From Microbacterium sp. AK031 (lineage in GTDB: Bacteria > Actinomycetota > Actinomycetes > Actinomycetales > Microbacteriaceae): a stretch of 64,000 nt of DNA. The stretch spans positions 62,001 to 126,000 of the forward strand of contig NZ_JANUCA010000001.1 of NCBI RefSeq assembly GCF_024807145.1, in the 5' to 3' direction. The notes beneath the pieces were generated by a model. The model searched no databases and was not told where the DNA came from. It was given only the letters and a program-made list of their open reading frames with translations. Shown here in pieces: positions 48,644 through 57,423 of the stretch (within the stretch, counting starts at the first letter, position 1; each line of letters opens with the position of its first letter). The translations under genes and the position numbers were made by a program.

Positions 48644-50026
48644 TCAGTCGTTCGGGTTCGCACCGGTCATGGCCGCCGCATCACGCACGGCGTCGTCGAA
48701 AGCGGCAGATTGTGCGAAGCCGGCGACTCCGAGACTGCGGCCCTGCGGGTCGCTCGCGATGACTCGCATGCCACGCGCGCCGCACCAGGTGGCGAGAGCG
48801 GCGAGCATCCACACCGCGACGGATTGCAGCTGTGTCACCTCGGTGAGATCCAGGACGATGACCGCCGGTGAATCGCGATCGGCCGGTCGCGCATCGAGCC
48901 ACGCGTCGAGATCCAACAGCAGCCGCTCGGCTCCGTCGAAGTCGATGTAGCCGCGCAGACGCCACACGGCCAGGTCATCGGCGTTCTCCTGCAGGATCCG
49001 GGCGGCGACGGCATCCTGCTCGGCGCCGAGTCCTGCGGCGAGTTCGTCGTTCGCGGCGGTCACCTCCGCGGCTGACAGCGTCAGCGGACGATGCAGCACG
49101 TGAAGCCCGAAGCGCGTCGCGAGCTGCTGAGCAGCCACGACACCGCGCACGCTCGCACCACTCGCATCCAGTCTCGGGCTGAACAGCCCGAGACCGAACT
49201 CGCCAGGCGAACTCGCGACGAGTCCGCCCGCCACCCCCGACTTCGCCGGAAGCCCGGCTCTCAGCAGCCATTCACCTGCGTAGTCGTACATTCCGCAGGT
49301 GGCCATGATCGTCATGACGTGCTGGCAGGTCTCTGCGCTGGTCACACGCATACCCGTCAGCGGGTTCACTCCGCCGTTCGCGAGGGTCGCCCCCATCACG
49401 GCGAGGTCGCGCGCCGTGACGAGCGCAGAGCACTGCCGGAAGTACGTGTCGAGAGTGTCAGACACCGGGGCAGTGAGGGAGCCGGCGCCGCGCATGAGGT
49501 AGGCGAGTGCACGATTGCGATCGCCCGATTCCTGCTCCGAGGCCAGCACTGCGTCATCCACGCTCAGCTCGCGACCGGCGAAAGCACTGAGACGAGCGAG
49601 GATCCGTCCGAAGCGCTCCTCGGGGGAGAGCCCTGTGACGAGCGACGTCGTGACGATCGCGCCCGCGTTGACCATCGGGTTCGGCGGTCGACCGGTGCCG
49701 GCCTCGAGCTTGACGGAATTGAACGCCTCCCCGCTGGGCTCCGCTCCGACCCTGTCGTGCACGGCATCCAGCCCCTGATCGTCGAGAGCCAGCGAGTACA
49801 CGAACGGCTTCGAGGCGGATTGGATCGTGAACTCCACGCCGGTGTCGCCGCTTTCATACACGCGGCCGTTGAGCCCGCACAGGGCGATCCCGAACTGCTC
49901 CGGGTCGGCTCCCGCCAGTTCCGGGATGTAGTCGGCGACCGCACCTCGTCTGTCAACGACGAGCCGATCATGCACGACGTCGAGAAAGGACGTGACGATG
50001 TCGGAGAGCTTCTCTGGGGCTGCCAT
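48644..50026 (-). CDS. glsA: Glutaminase A with C-terminal STAS domain
   Basis: 460 aa. Serine-dependent beta-lactamase-fold glutaminase (glutamine to glutamate and ammonia) over residues 1-310, with the S-x-x-K pair S70/K73 in QSASKPF, the PNPMVNAGAI motif and KSGVAGG. From about residue 345 a STAS domain follows, with the DLTEVTQLQSVAVWMLAAL helix-strand that in anti-anti-sigma proteins surrounds the phosphorylated residue. The glutaminase-STAS form is known in actinobacteria; what STAS senses is not. The ATG is preceded by TAGCAT at six bases. Confidence 0.92.
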   Translation of the reverse strand: MAAPEKLSDIVTSFLDVVHDRLVVDRRGAVADYIPELAGADPEQFGIALCGLNGRVYESGDTGVEFTIQSASKPFVYSLALDDQGLDAVHDRVGAEPSGEAFNSVKLEAGTGRPPNPMVNAGAIVTTSLVTGLSPEERFGRILARLSAFAGRELSVDDAVLASEQESGDRNRALAYLMRGAGSLTAPVSDTLDTYFRQCSALVTARDLAVMGATLANGGVNPLTGMRVTSAETCQHVMTIMATCGMYDYAGEWLLRAGLPAKSGVAGGLVASSPGEFGLGLFSPRLDASGASVRGVVAAQQLATRFGLHVLHRPLTLSAAEVTAANDELAAGLGAEQDAVAARILQENADDLAVWRLRGYIDFDGAERLLLDLDAWLDARPADRDSPAVIVLDLTEVTQLQSVAVWMLAALATWCGARGMRVIASDPQGRSLGVAGFAQSAAFDDAVRDAAAMTGANPND

Positions 50027-50032
50027 GGGCCC

Positions 50033-50038
50033 ATGCTA
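50033..50038 (-). promoter_or_regulatory. -10 hexamer of leaderless glsA
   Basis: TAGCAT on the minus strand, six bases before the ATG at 50026. Confidence 0.45.
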
Positions 50039-50104
50039 CGGCCGGCCCGGCGCGACAGATCCCCAGGAGCGTCCTTGTAGATGTTCGCCGGCACGGGCCC
50101 GGGA

Positions 50105-50110
50105 TAGGCT
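50105..50110 (+). promoter_or_regulatory. -10 hexamer of leaderless SseB-like gene
   Basis: TAGGCT seven bases before the ATG at 50118. Confidence 0.5.
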
Positions 50111-50117
50111 GATCGAT

Positions 50118-51227
50118 ATGGCATTGTTCTCTCGCCGCAAGAAGACCGACGACGCGCTGTCCGAGTCGCAGACGCCGATCGAGGCGGATGCTCCGGACGA
50201 GGTACCCGAGCAGGAGCAGCCGCCCAGCGAACCGGTGCCAGAGATCGGCATCTCGGTTCAGGCATTCCGCGGCGTCGGCGCGGCCGCCGGCCCAGAGGTG
50301 AAGCTCCCCGATCCGGAGGAGCCGAAGCCGAGCAGTCCTGTCGCGGCTCCCCGCCCGACGGCTTCCGCGCCCGCGGCGCCCGAGAAGCGCACACTTCCAC
50401 TCGCACCTGCACTGCCGCCGGCGCAGACCGAATCGGTTCCCGGCATGAAGGACAACGTGCTGCTGCGCACGGCGCTCGCCGAGATCGAGCAGGGCGCGAC
50501 CAACGAGCAGCTGATCGGCGTTCTGCGTCAGATGCTGCAGGGACACCTCTTCCTGCGCGTGAACGGCGATGCACGTACGCAGATCAGTGAGGGAAAACCG
50601 CTGTCGGTCGCCGTCGTCCGTGACGGTGAGCGCGCGTTCATGCTCGCTTTCAGTTCGGCCATCGCGGTGCGCGATTCCGTGCAGCGCGAGACAGAGCCGA
50701 CCGCGACGTCGGCGGTGGCACAGCCCGTCACGGCCGTGCTGCAGCAGGTCGTGTCCGGCAACTTCAGCGGGCTGATCATCGACAACGCATCCGGCGTGCA
50801 CCGTGCGGTCTTCCCGATCGAGATCCTGACGAAGGCGCTCGAACAGGCCGACGTCGACATGACGATCAAATCTCTCCTGGCCGCTCCCCGCGAGCAGGAC
50901 ACGACGCAGAAGGTCGGTGACGCCCTCGCCAAGACCAAGGTCTGGGTCGCGGTGAACGACGGTACCGGTGGCGGACAGGTCGGCATCGCCGAGGCGCGGA
51001 CACCAGACGGTCGTCGCTTCCTGCAGGTGTTCTCGCATCCGCTCGAGGTCGTCGCTCTCGGCCGCGGCGACAAGCCGTTGCCGTTCACCCCCGAGCAGCT
51101 CGCCAAGGTGCTCACGAGCCACACCGCAATCGCCGGCGTGCTGGTCGACTCTGCGGGCCCATCGCTCATCGTGGAGCGCGATGCGCTGGGTGCCGTGCTG
51201 GTGCTCGCGGTCGATCTCGGCGACTGA
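50118..51227 (+). CDS. SseB family protein
   Basis: 369 aa from ATG 50118. About 110 residues of acidic, Pro/Ala/Glu-rich sequence after a short basic start (ALFSRRKK), then two SseB-type domains, each about 120 residues (LRTALAEIEQGATNEQLIGVLRQML... and QKVGDALAKTKVWVAVNDG...). No membrane segment. The function of SseB domains outside enteric bacteria is unknown. Divergent from glsA; the starts lie 91 bp apart. Confidence 0.8.
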   Translation: MALFSRRKKTDDALSESQTPIEADAPDEVPEQEQPPSEPVPEIGISVQAFRGVGAAAGPEVKLPDPEEPKPSSPVAAPRPTASAPAAPEKRTLPLAPALPPAQTESVPGMKDNVLLRTALAEIEQGATNEQLIGVLRQMLQGHLFLRVNGDARTQISEGKPLSVAVVRDGERAFMLAFSSAIAVRDSVQRETEPTATSAVAQPVTAVLQQVVSGNFSGLIIDNASGVHRAVFPIEILTKALEQADVDMTIKSLLAAPREQDTTQKVGDALAKTKVWVAVNDGTGGGQVGIAEARTPDGRRFLQVFSHPLEVVALGRGDKPLPFTPEQLAKVLTSHTAIAGVLVDSAGPSLIVERDALGAVLVLAVDLGD

Positions 51228-51253
51228 CACTACCGCGCTCGGATCGCTCGCCC

Positions 51254-51259
51254 TAGTCT
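51254..51259 (+). promoter_or_regulatory. -10 hexamer of leaderless ligD-pol gene
   Basis: TAGTCT six bases before the ATG at 51266. Confidence 0.5.
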
Positions 51260-51265
51260 CGGAGC

Positions 51266-52318
51266 ATGGCTTCTGAGCGCGTGACGTTGACGGTCTCCGA
51301 TCCCGAAGGGCAGCGGGAGATCGACCTCTCCAGCCCGAGCAAGGTGATCTGGCCGGAACCCGGCATCACCAAGGCAGAACTGGCGGATTACTTCCAGGCC
51401 GTCGCGGAACCGTTCCTCAATGCGAACGGCAATCGGCCGGTGTCGCTCGAGCGCTTCCGCGCCGGCATCGGCGGGGAGAGCTTCTTCTCGAAGAATCCGC
51501 CGAAGGGCACTCCTGACTTCGTGGATTCCGTGATGGTGACGTACAACAGCGGGCGTCAGCATCCGCAGATCGTCCTCAATCGTCCGAGCGCGATCATATG
51601 GGCCATGCAGATGAACACGATCGTGTTCCACCCGTGGGCGTCGCTCGCGACCGATACGGACAACCCGATCGAACTGCGCATCGACCTCGACCCGCAACCC
51701 GGGACGGACTTCGCGGATGCCGTCACCGCCGCGCATGGTCTGCGCGAGGTGCTGCGCGAGGCAGAGCTCGAGCCCTTCATCAAGACCAGCGGCAATCGCG
51801 GGCTGCACGTGTTCTGCCCGATCGAGCCCTCGCACGAGTTCCTCGACGTGCGCCACGCCGTGATCGCCGCCGGGCGCGAGCTGGAGCGACGGATGCCGAA
51901 GCAGGTCACCACGAACTGGTGGAAGGAAGAGCGCGGCGAGCGGATCTTCGTCGATTTCAATCAGGCCAACCGCGACCGGACGATGGCCGGCGCCTACAGC
52001 CCGCGAGCCCTTCCTGCCGCGACCGTGTCGACCCCGGTGGAATGGGATGAGCTGGACGGCCTCGATCCGATGGGATTCACCGTGCGCAGCATCCCGAAGC
52101 GTCTGGAGGACGTCGGCGATCCGTGGGCGCGCATCCAGGACAAGCCCGGCCGCATCGATACGCTGCTCGGCTGGTGGGAACGCGATCTCGACAACGGTCT
52201 CGGCGAGCTGTCGTTCCCGCCGGATTTCCCGAAGATGCCGGGCGAGCCGCCACGCGTGCAACCCAGCAAGATGGTCGCGGAGAACTGGGACGCCGAAGGC
52301 AACCGCATCGAGGAGTGA
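51266..52318 (+). CDS. ligD: LigD-type polymerase (primase-like) domain protein
   Basis: 350 aa, a stand-alone archaeo-eukaryotic primase-like domain as found in the polymerase part of LigD. Catalytic acidic pair in ELRIDLDPQPG, the FIKTSGNRGLHVF motif and FVDFNQANRDRTMAGAYS. In bacterial non-homologous end joining this domain fills gaps with ribonucleotides. Nuclease and ligase domains are separate: the ligase gene lies convergent at 52335. No Ku gene is in the window. Confidence 0.92.
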   Translation: MASERVTLTVSDPEGQREIDLSSPSKVIWPEPGITKAELADYFQAVAEPFLNANGNRPVSLERFRAGIGGESFFSKNPPKGTPDFVDSVMVTYNSGRQHPQIVLNRPSAIIWAMQMNTIVFHPWASLATDTDNPIELRIDLDPQPGTDFADAVTAAHGLREVLREAELEPFIKTSGNRGLHVFCPIEPSHEFLDVRHAVIAAGRELERRMPKQVTTNWWKEERGERIFVDFNQANRDRTMAGAYSPRALPAATVSTPVEWDELDGLDPMGFTVRSIPKRLEDVGDPWARIQDKPGRIDTLLGWWERDLDNGLGELSFPPDFPKMPGEPPRVQPSKMVAENWDAEGNRIEE

Positions 52319-52334
52319 CGCCGGCCGGCGGCGG

Positions 52335-53378
52335 TCAGGCCAGGACGTCTGCCAGATCGTAGCCGGCGACGGTGTCGAGCTGGTCGTACGAGCATGAACG
52401 GGCGTCACGATCAGGACGCCACCTCTCGAACTGCACGGTATGCCTGAAGCGTGCACCCTCGAGCTGGTCGTAGCGCACCTCGAGCACGCGTTCGGGACGC
52501 AGTCGCACGAACGACACGTCCTTGGAGCCGGTGAAGCGGCTCCGCTCGCCTTCGGCCTTGACAGCCTCGCCGGACTCATCACGCTCCACCAGAGGTGCCA
52601 GCTCGTCGACGAGTTCCTGGCGTCTCTTGTCGCTCCAGGCGGCGACGCCGCCGACCTGGCGGAGGACGCCGTCGTCGTCATAGAGGCCGACGAGCAGCGA
52701 GCCGACGCCGGAGCCGGACTTGTGGATGCGGTATCCGAGTGCGACGACATCCGCTGTGCGGGCGTGCTTGATCTTGATGAGCGTGCGTTTGCCGGGCGCG
52801 TATGGCTGGTCGAGCGGCTTGGCGACGACGCCGTCGAGACCGGCACCCTCGAACTCGGCGAGCCACCTCCTGGCGATGGCAGCGTCTTCGGTCGTGCGGG
52901 TGAGCTGGAGCGGATGCTGGGCATCGGCGAGCAGTTTCTCCAGGCGCGCACGGCGCTCGCGGAACGGTGTTTGCTGCAGGTCTTCATCGCCTTCGGCCAA
53001 CAGGTCGAACGCGATGAACATCGCTGGCGTCTCGGCTGCGAGGCGCTCGACGCGGGACGCGGCGGGGTGGATGCGCTGGCTGAGGGCCTCCCAGTCGAGC
53101 CGTTGCGCACCGGGCTCGCCGGTGGCGACGACGATCTCGCCGTCGAGCAGGCAGGGGCCGGGGAGGATCTTCGGGAGCGCCTCGACGAGCTCGGGGAAGT
53201 ATCGCGTGAGAGGCTTCGCACCGCGGGATCCGATCTCAAGGGTTTCGCCGTCCCACGCGATCAAGCCTCGGAAGCCGTCCCACTTCGGTTCGAACAGCAC
53301 CCCGCCCGCAGTCTTCGCCGGGTCGGGGACGGATGCTGCCGCTTTCGCGAGCATCGGCGCTGGGATCTCATAGGGCAT
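52335..53378 (-). CDS. ATP-dependent DNA ligase (LigC/LigD ligase-domain type)
   Basis: 347 aa from ATG 53378. Adenylation motif FEPKWDGFRG with K32 as the AMP-accepting lysine, DGEIVVATGE, EGAGLDGVVAKPLDQPY and KIKHARTADVVALGYRIH (motifs III to V), then the OB-fold domain. Repairs nicks and double-strand breaks. Converges with the polymerase gene 16 bases away, so the pair is not an operon even though the activities usually go together. Confidence 0.92.
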   Translation of the reverse strand: MPYEIPAPMLAKAAASVPDPAKTAGGVLFEPKWDGFRGLIAWDGETLEIGSRGAKPLTRYFPELVEALPKILPGPCLLDGEIVVATGEPGAQRLDWEALSQRIHPAASRVERLAAETPAMFIAFDLLAEGDEDLQQTPFRERRARLEKLLADAQHPLQLTRTTEDAAIARRWLAEFEGAGLDGVVAKPLDQPYAPGKRTLIKIKHARTADVVALGYRIHKSGSGVGSLLVGLYDDDGVLRQVGGVAAWSDKRRQELVDELAPLVERDESGEAVKAEGERSRFTGSKDVSFVRLRPERVLEVRYDQLEGARFRHTVQFERWRPDRDARSCSYDQLDTVAGYDLADVLA

Positions 53379-53475
53379 GCGTCCATCTTCGCCGTACGCG
53401 CTCTGTCGCGGAAGGGCGCGGTGCGGAACGCAGGATGGTCTGGTACTCCCAGCCAGACGTGCGATCCTGAGAAGG

Positions 53476-53961
53476 ATGAATGAGACACAGGGGCCCACCC
53501 CCGCAGGCACTTCCCGTCCTTACCGAAATCTCACCGACGCGCTGCGTGCACACCGCATCGACGCGCAGAACCACGAATACATCACCGCGATCACGGATGC
53601 CATCGGCATCTCTTCGTTCATCGATCGCGGACGATACATCGAAGCGATCCGCAACGACGAAGGTGCGCCGCTGCACATCGGCAAGACCTACACCAACGGT
53701 TTCGCGGAGGACGAGCAGGTCGTCGTCGGTGGGACCGTCCTACGGTTGCGGGCGAGCGAAGGTCGCGCGCCGTTCTTCTACGCCACGCACCCCAGCGAGT
53801 TCCGCCCGATCGTGGAGAAGGCTCCGTCGGCACGTGCGCCACGCAAGGCGGCTTCGGCAGTCAGCGCACCGCGCCCCACGAAGACGAACGAACGCGACTA
53901 CGGCACGTGCGATGTCTGCTTCATGGTTCGCAACGCCTCGGGCGGGTGCAGCTGCGACTGA
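53476..53961 (+). CDS. Unknown protein with cysteine-rich C-terminus
   Basis: 161 aa from ATG 53476, with GAGAAGG upstream. A helical N-terminal half (DALRAHRIDAQNHEYITAI) and a beta-rich middle (GRAPFFYATHPSEFRPIVEK), then a basic Pro/Ala linker and the tail CDVCFMVRNASGGCSCD, where CxxC and CxC pairs could bind zinc. The family is not recognised. It begins about 100 bases upstream of the ligase start, on the opposite strand. Confidence 0.65.
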   Translation: MNETQGPTPAGTSRPYRNLTDALRAHRIDAQNHEYITAITDAIGISSFIDRGRYIEAIRNDEGAPLHIGKTYTNGFAEDEQVVVGGTVLRLRASEGRAPFFYATHPSEFRPIVEKAPSARAPRKAASAVSAPRPTKTNERDYGTCDVCFMVRNASGGCSCD

Positions 53962-53996
53962 GCCGCATGCGCGGCGTAGCGCGCCGATCGCCCGCC

Positions 53997-54659
53997 TCAG
54001 CTGAGGTCGCTCTGCAGGCGGCGGGTGATCTCGGCGATCGGCATGGCGCGGGGGAATACCGCGACCACCATGTCATCGGGCGCTTCGTCCAAGGCATCGG
54101 GCAGCACACCGTATCTACGCCGCACGTCGTCCAAGGCCGTCTGCAGCACCGAAGGAGCAACGCGCTTCGTGCCGCGGAGCAGCTGGCGCAGCACGTGGTT
54201 GTGCACGGCAGTGACGAGGGCGGCGAAGCCGACGGCATCCAGCGGGTCGATCCCGGGAAGTGCGCTGCGCAGGTACTCGTCGAAGAGGCGCTCGTAGCGG
54301 AACACCGTCACGATCTCGCGCTCGCGAAGCGCCGGCACCTCGCGCACGACCTGGTAGCGCAGCCGGGCGATATCCGGATCGCGGGCGAAATGGGAGAAGA
54401 CGTGCTGGGATGCCTGGCAGACGGCCTCCCACGGGTCGCGGTGTCCTTCGGCGAGGAAGGCCCGCAGCTCTTCGAGCAGCACTTCGTGGTCGGTGAAGAC
54501 GACATCTTCCTTGCCTCCGAACTGGCGGAAGAAGGTGGAGCGTGAGACGCCGGCCGCTTTGGCGATCTGCTCCACCGAGGTCTGGTCGAAGCCCTGGGCA
54601 CGGAACAGGTCAAGCGCTGCGGCTACGACGCCGGTGCGCGGTTCTGCGTTCTGGTGCAT
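53997..54659 (-). CDS. TetR-family transcriptional regulator
   Basis: 220 aa from ATG 54659. Helix-turn-helix DQTSVEQIAKAAGVSRSTFFRQFGGKEDVVF in the first 60 residues; the effector domain is all-helical and not assignable. Leaderless promoter with a 12-bp palindrome just before its -10, suggesting autorepression. No obvious divergent target: the neighbour is an HNH gene on the same strand. Confidence 0.87.
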   Translation of the reverse strand: MHQNAEPRTGVVAAALDLFRAQGFDQTSVEQIAKAAGVSRSTFFRQFGGKEDVVFTDHEVLLEELRAFLAEGHRDPWEAVCQASQHVFSHFARDPDIARLRYQVVREVPALREREIVTVFRYERLFDEYLRSALPGIDPLDAVGFAALVTAVHNHVLRQLLRGTKRVAPSVLQTALDDVRRRYGVLPDALDEAPDDMVVAVFPRAMPIAEITRRLQSDLS

Positions 54660-54666
54660 AGCGAGA

Positions 54667-54672
54667 AGCCTA
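54667..54672 (-). promoter_or_regulatory. -10 hexamer of the leaderless TetR gene
   Basis: TAGGCT on the minus strand, seven bases before the ATG at 54659. Confidence 0.5.
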
Positions 54673-54684
54673 GACGGATCCGTC
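54673..54684. promoter_or_regulatory. Candidate TetR operator
   Basis: Perfect 12-base palindrome GACGGATCCGTC directly upstream of the -10 hexamer of the TetR gene. Confidence 0.4.
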
Positions 54685-54727
54685 AATGACGCGTGCGCGT
54701 GCGCGTGCGGAGAAGGCGGGTGCTTGC

Positions 54728-56008
54728 TCAGAATGGTGGGGCGGTCACGGAAGAACGAGATGGCGGCTTGCTTTCGTGCCCGGTGGGTGTGATGACCTGG
54801 ATCGTGTTGTCTGGTCGGCTGCGGTAGATCGCTCGGGTGAGATGTCGGTGCACGTGGTCGCGGGGGCAGAGGGGTCTGAGTTCGTCGATGTCGGTGGTGC
54901 CGCCTTGTGCCCATGGGGTCTTGTGGTCGATGTCGGCGTCTTGGGCGAGGCGGTTGCAGCCGTCTCTGGCGCAGGTGCCGTGTTGCAGGATGAGCCATTC
55001 GCGTTGGGCCGGGGTGGCGCGGCGGGAGCGGCGGTCCATGTCGATGACGACGCTGCGGACCGGGTCGATGATCACCCGGCGGAACGCGGTCGTGTCGAGG
55101 AACAGCTGCTTCGCGGTGAGCGGGTCGATCGGACCGTGACCGACGAGCTCGGCCTCACGCGGTGGAGCGGGTGTGTCTGCGAGGAGTTCGATGGGGATGG
55201 TGACGAAGATCTTCGTCTTCACGGCCGTGTCCGTACCGATACCCCGCAGCCACTGAGAGCACAGATCAGCACGGATCTGATCCCGGGTGCGGCACTCGTC
55301 CGGACTCTTCTGCGCGTGCTTGGCCGCGGACGTCAACCGGCGTTTCGCTGCGATCGCGTCGATCGTCGGGATGTACGCCATGAACCAGCTCATCCCGTCC
55401 TCATCCTCCTGGACGACCACCCGACGATCCCGCACCTTCCGGGTGTGCCGCTCCGCGGCCCCGACCGGGTCGAGCCGGTCGACCAACCTGCGCAGCCGGC
55501 GCAGGAACGCCGCCGGCGGGCACGACAGCGCCCACTCCGCCGCCGCCTGATCGATCAGCCGCATCGCGTCGCGTTCGAGGTCCAGCTCGTCCTCCGACGC
55601 CCCGAAGTCCGCCCGCACCCGTGCGAGAGCACCCACGGTGCGACCGACGAGATACATCGACACGAAACCATCCTTGGCCTGCTGCCACAGCAACGGCAGA
55701 TGCGCCATCGCCTGCTCCGCCGTGAACAGCACACCGCGCACGTAATCCTCCGAACACCTGAGCCGCAACGCGATATCGAAGATCGCCGCACGCTCCGCCT
55801 GCTCCAGCGCATCCTTGTCCGTCGCGTGGTGAACATAGACCTCAGGATTACGACGCACCAAAGCGACAGTATCCGCAATCCGAGCGGATCGCCTCGCCTC
55901 ATACCGATTCAGATCAACATCCGCACACTGCAGATCATCCAGCGCCGACTCAACGAAGAACGCCGCATCACGCGGCCGATCATCCACATCATCGAACCAA
56001 GGCTCCAT
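54728..56008 (-). CDS. HNH endonuclease, DUF222/13E12 family
   Basis: 426 aa from ATG 56008. A long helical DUF222 region (residues about 20-290) precedes the HNH site in CARDGCNRLAQDADIDHKTPW with two Cys, followed by GGTTDIDELRPLCPRDHVHRH. These genes are multicopy in actinobacteria and behave like mobile or selfish elements; the native target is unknown. The frame is open for 16 more codons upstream, but that stretch is AT-rich promoter (TATTAT six bases before the ATG), so the shorter start is preferred. Confidence 0.88.
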   Translation of the reverse strand: MEPWFDDVDDRPRDAAFFVESALDDLQCADVDLNRYEARRSARIADTVALVRRNPEVYVHHATDKDALEQAERAAIFDIALRLRCSEDYVRGVLFTAEQAMAHLPLLWQQAKDGFVSMYLVGRTVGALARVRADFGASEDELDLERDAMRLIDQAAAEWALSCPPAAFLRRLRRLVDRLDPVGAAERHTRKVRDRRVVVQEDEDGMSWFMAYIPTIDAIAAKRRLTSAAKHAQKSPDECRTRDQIRADLCSQWLRGIGTDTAVKTKIFVTIPIELLADTPAPPREAELVGHGPIDPLTAKQLFLDTTAFRRVIIDPVRSVVIDMDRRSRRATPAQREWLILQHGTCARDGCNRLAQDADIDHKTPWAQGGTTDIDELRPLCPRDHVHRHLTRAIYRSRPDNTIQVITPTGHESKPPSRSSVTAPPF

Positions 56009-56014
56009 GTATCC

Positions 56015-56020
56015 ATAATA
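56015..56020 (-). promoter_or_regulatory. -10 hexamer of the leaderless HNH gene
   Basis: TATTAT on the minus strand, six bases before the ATG at 56008, in a locally AT-rich stretch. Confidence 0.5.
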
Positions 56021-56171
56021 GCCGATAAGTTCGAACAAAGCCACACTACATGGCAATCGATTCGTAGATAGATACGACGAGCGTCGCGTCTGGCGATGAG
56101 AGCAACGGCGCCCCCTGGCGTGACCGCGCGACTCGGAGCGTTCAGTCGGAGGTAGTAGGCTTTAGGACTGG

Positions 56172-56189
56172 TCGATGTCTCGACATCGA
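56172..56189 (+). promoter_or_regulatory. Palindrome in the sucC upstream region
   Basis: TCGATGTC - TC - GACATCGA, 8-bp arms, 37 bases before the sucC GTG and downstream of a TAGGCT hexamer near 56156. Could be an operator or a leader hairpin. The rest of the 218-bp gap between the HNH start and sucC has no other recognised feature. Confidence 0.45.
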
Positions 56190-56226
56190 GAGACTTTCCG
56201 GACCGAGACCCAGTGAAGGAAGCACA

Positions 56227-57393
56227 GTGGATCTGTACGAGTACCAGGCACGAGACGTTTTCGAGAAGTACGGAGTGCCGGTCCTCGCCGGTATCGTCGC
56301 GGACACTCCCGAGGAGGTGAAAGCGGCTGCCGAGAAGATCGGCGGTGTCGTCGTCGTCAAGGCGCAGGTCAAGACCGGTGGTCGAGGCAAGGCCGGAGGC
56401 GTCAAGGTCGCCAAGACTCCTGACGAGGCTTACGAGGCAGCCAAGGCCATTCTGGGCCTGGACATCAAGGGCCACATCGTCAAGCGCGTCATGGTCGCTC
56501 AGGGGGCAGCTATCGCCGAGGAGTTCTACTTCTCAGTGTTGCTCGACCGCGCGAACCGCTCCTATCTCTCGCTGTGCTCCGTCGAAGGCGGCATGGAGAT
56601 CGAGATCCTCGCTGTTGAGAAGCCCGAGGCGCTCGCACGAGTCGACGTCAACCCGCTGACCGGCATCGACAAAGACAAGGCCGTCGAGATCGCTCGCGCA
56701 GCGAACTTCCCCGAAGAGCTCATCGAGAAGGTCTCCGACGTCTTCGTGAAGCTGTACGAGGTCTACAAGGGCGAGGATGCCACGCTCGTCGAGGTCAACC
56801 CCCTCGTTCTCACCGAAGCCGGCGACATCGTCGCCCTCGACGGCAAGGTCACTCTCGACGAGAATGCCTCGGAGATCCGCCACCCCGAGCACGCGGCGCT
56901 CGAGGACAAGGATGCCGCTGACCCGCTCGAGGCCAAGGCCAAGGCGTCAGGGCTCAACTACGTCAAGCTCGACGGCCAGGTCGGCATCATCGGCAACGGC
57001 GCAGGACTCGTCATGTCGACGCTCGACGTCGTCGCATATGCCGGCGAGAACCACAACGGCGTCAAGCCCGCGAACTTCCTCGACATCGGCGGCGGAGCAT
57101 CCGCTGCGGTCATGGCGGCGGGGCTCGACGTCATCCTCGGTGACCCGCAGGTCAAGAGCGTGTTCGTGAACGTCTTCGGTGGTATCACGGCGTGCGATGC
57201 CGTCGCCAACGGCATCAAGGGCGCTCTCGAGACGCTCGGCGACACCGCATCCAAGCCGCTCGTGGTGCGCCTCGACGGCAACCGCGTCGATGAGGGTCGC
57301 GCGATCCTCGCCGAGTACGCCCACCCGCTCGTCACCCTCGCCGCCACCATGGACGAGGGCGCTGACAAGGCCGCCGAGCTGGCGAACGCCTGA
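56227..57393 (+). CDS. sucC: Succinate--CoA ligase, beta subunit
   Basis: 388 aa. ATP-grasp subunit of the TCA-cycle enzyme that converts succinyl-CoA to succinate with nucleotide triphosphate formation. [56 protein letters not shown] and [10 protein letters not shown] are all present. GTG start with GAAGGAAG upstream. Followed by sucD after 30 bases. Confidence 0.97.
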   Translation: MDLYEYQARDVFEKYGVPVLAGIVADTPEEVKAAAEKIGGVVVVKAQVKTGGRGKAGGVKVAKTPDEAYEAAKAILGLDIKGHIVKRVMVAQGAAIAEEFYFSVLLDRANRSYLSLCSVEGGMEIEILAVEKPEALARVDVNPLTGIDKDKAVEIARAANFPEELIEKVSDVFVKLYEVYKGEDATLVEVNPLVLTEAGDIVALDGKVTLDENASEIRHPEHAALEDKDAADPLEAKAKASGLNYVKLDGQVGIIGNGAGLVMSTLDVVAYAGENHNGVKPANFLDIGGGASAAVMAAGLDVILGDPQVKSVFVNVFGGITACDAVANGIKGALETLGDTASKPLVVRLDGNRVDEGRAILAEYAHPLVTLAATMDEGADKAAELANA

Positions 57394-57423
57394 TCCGACG
57401 CTGAGACACAAGGACTGAAGAAT

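Noticed and set aside
54690..54712. GCGTGC tandem repeat between the TetR and HNH genes
   Set aside because: Only about three short units; simple-sequence drift is enough to explain it.
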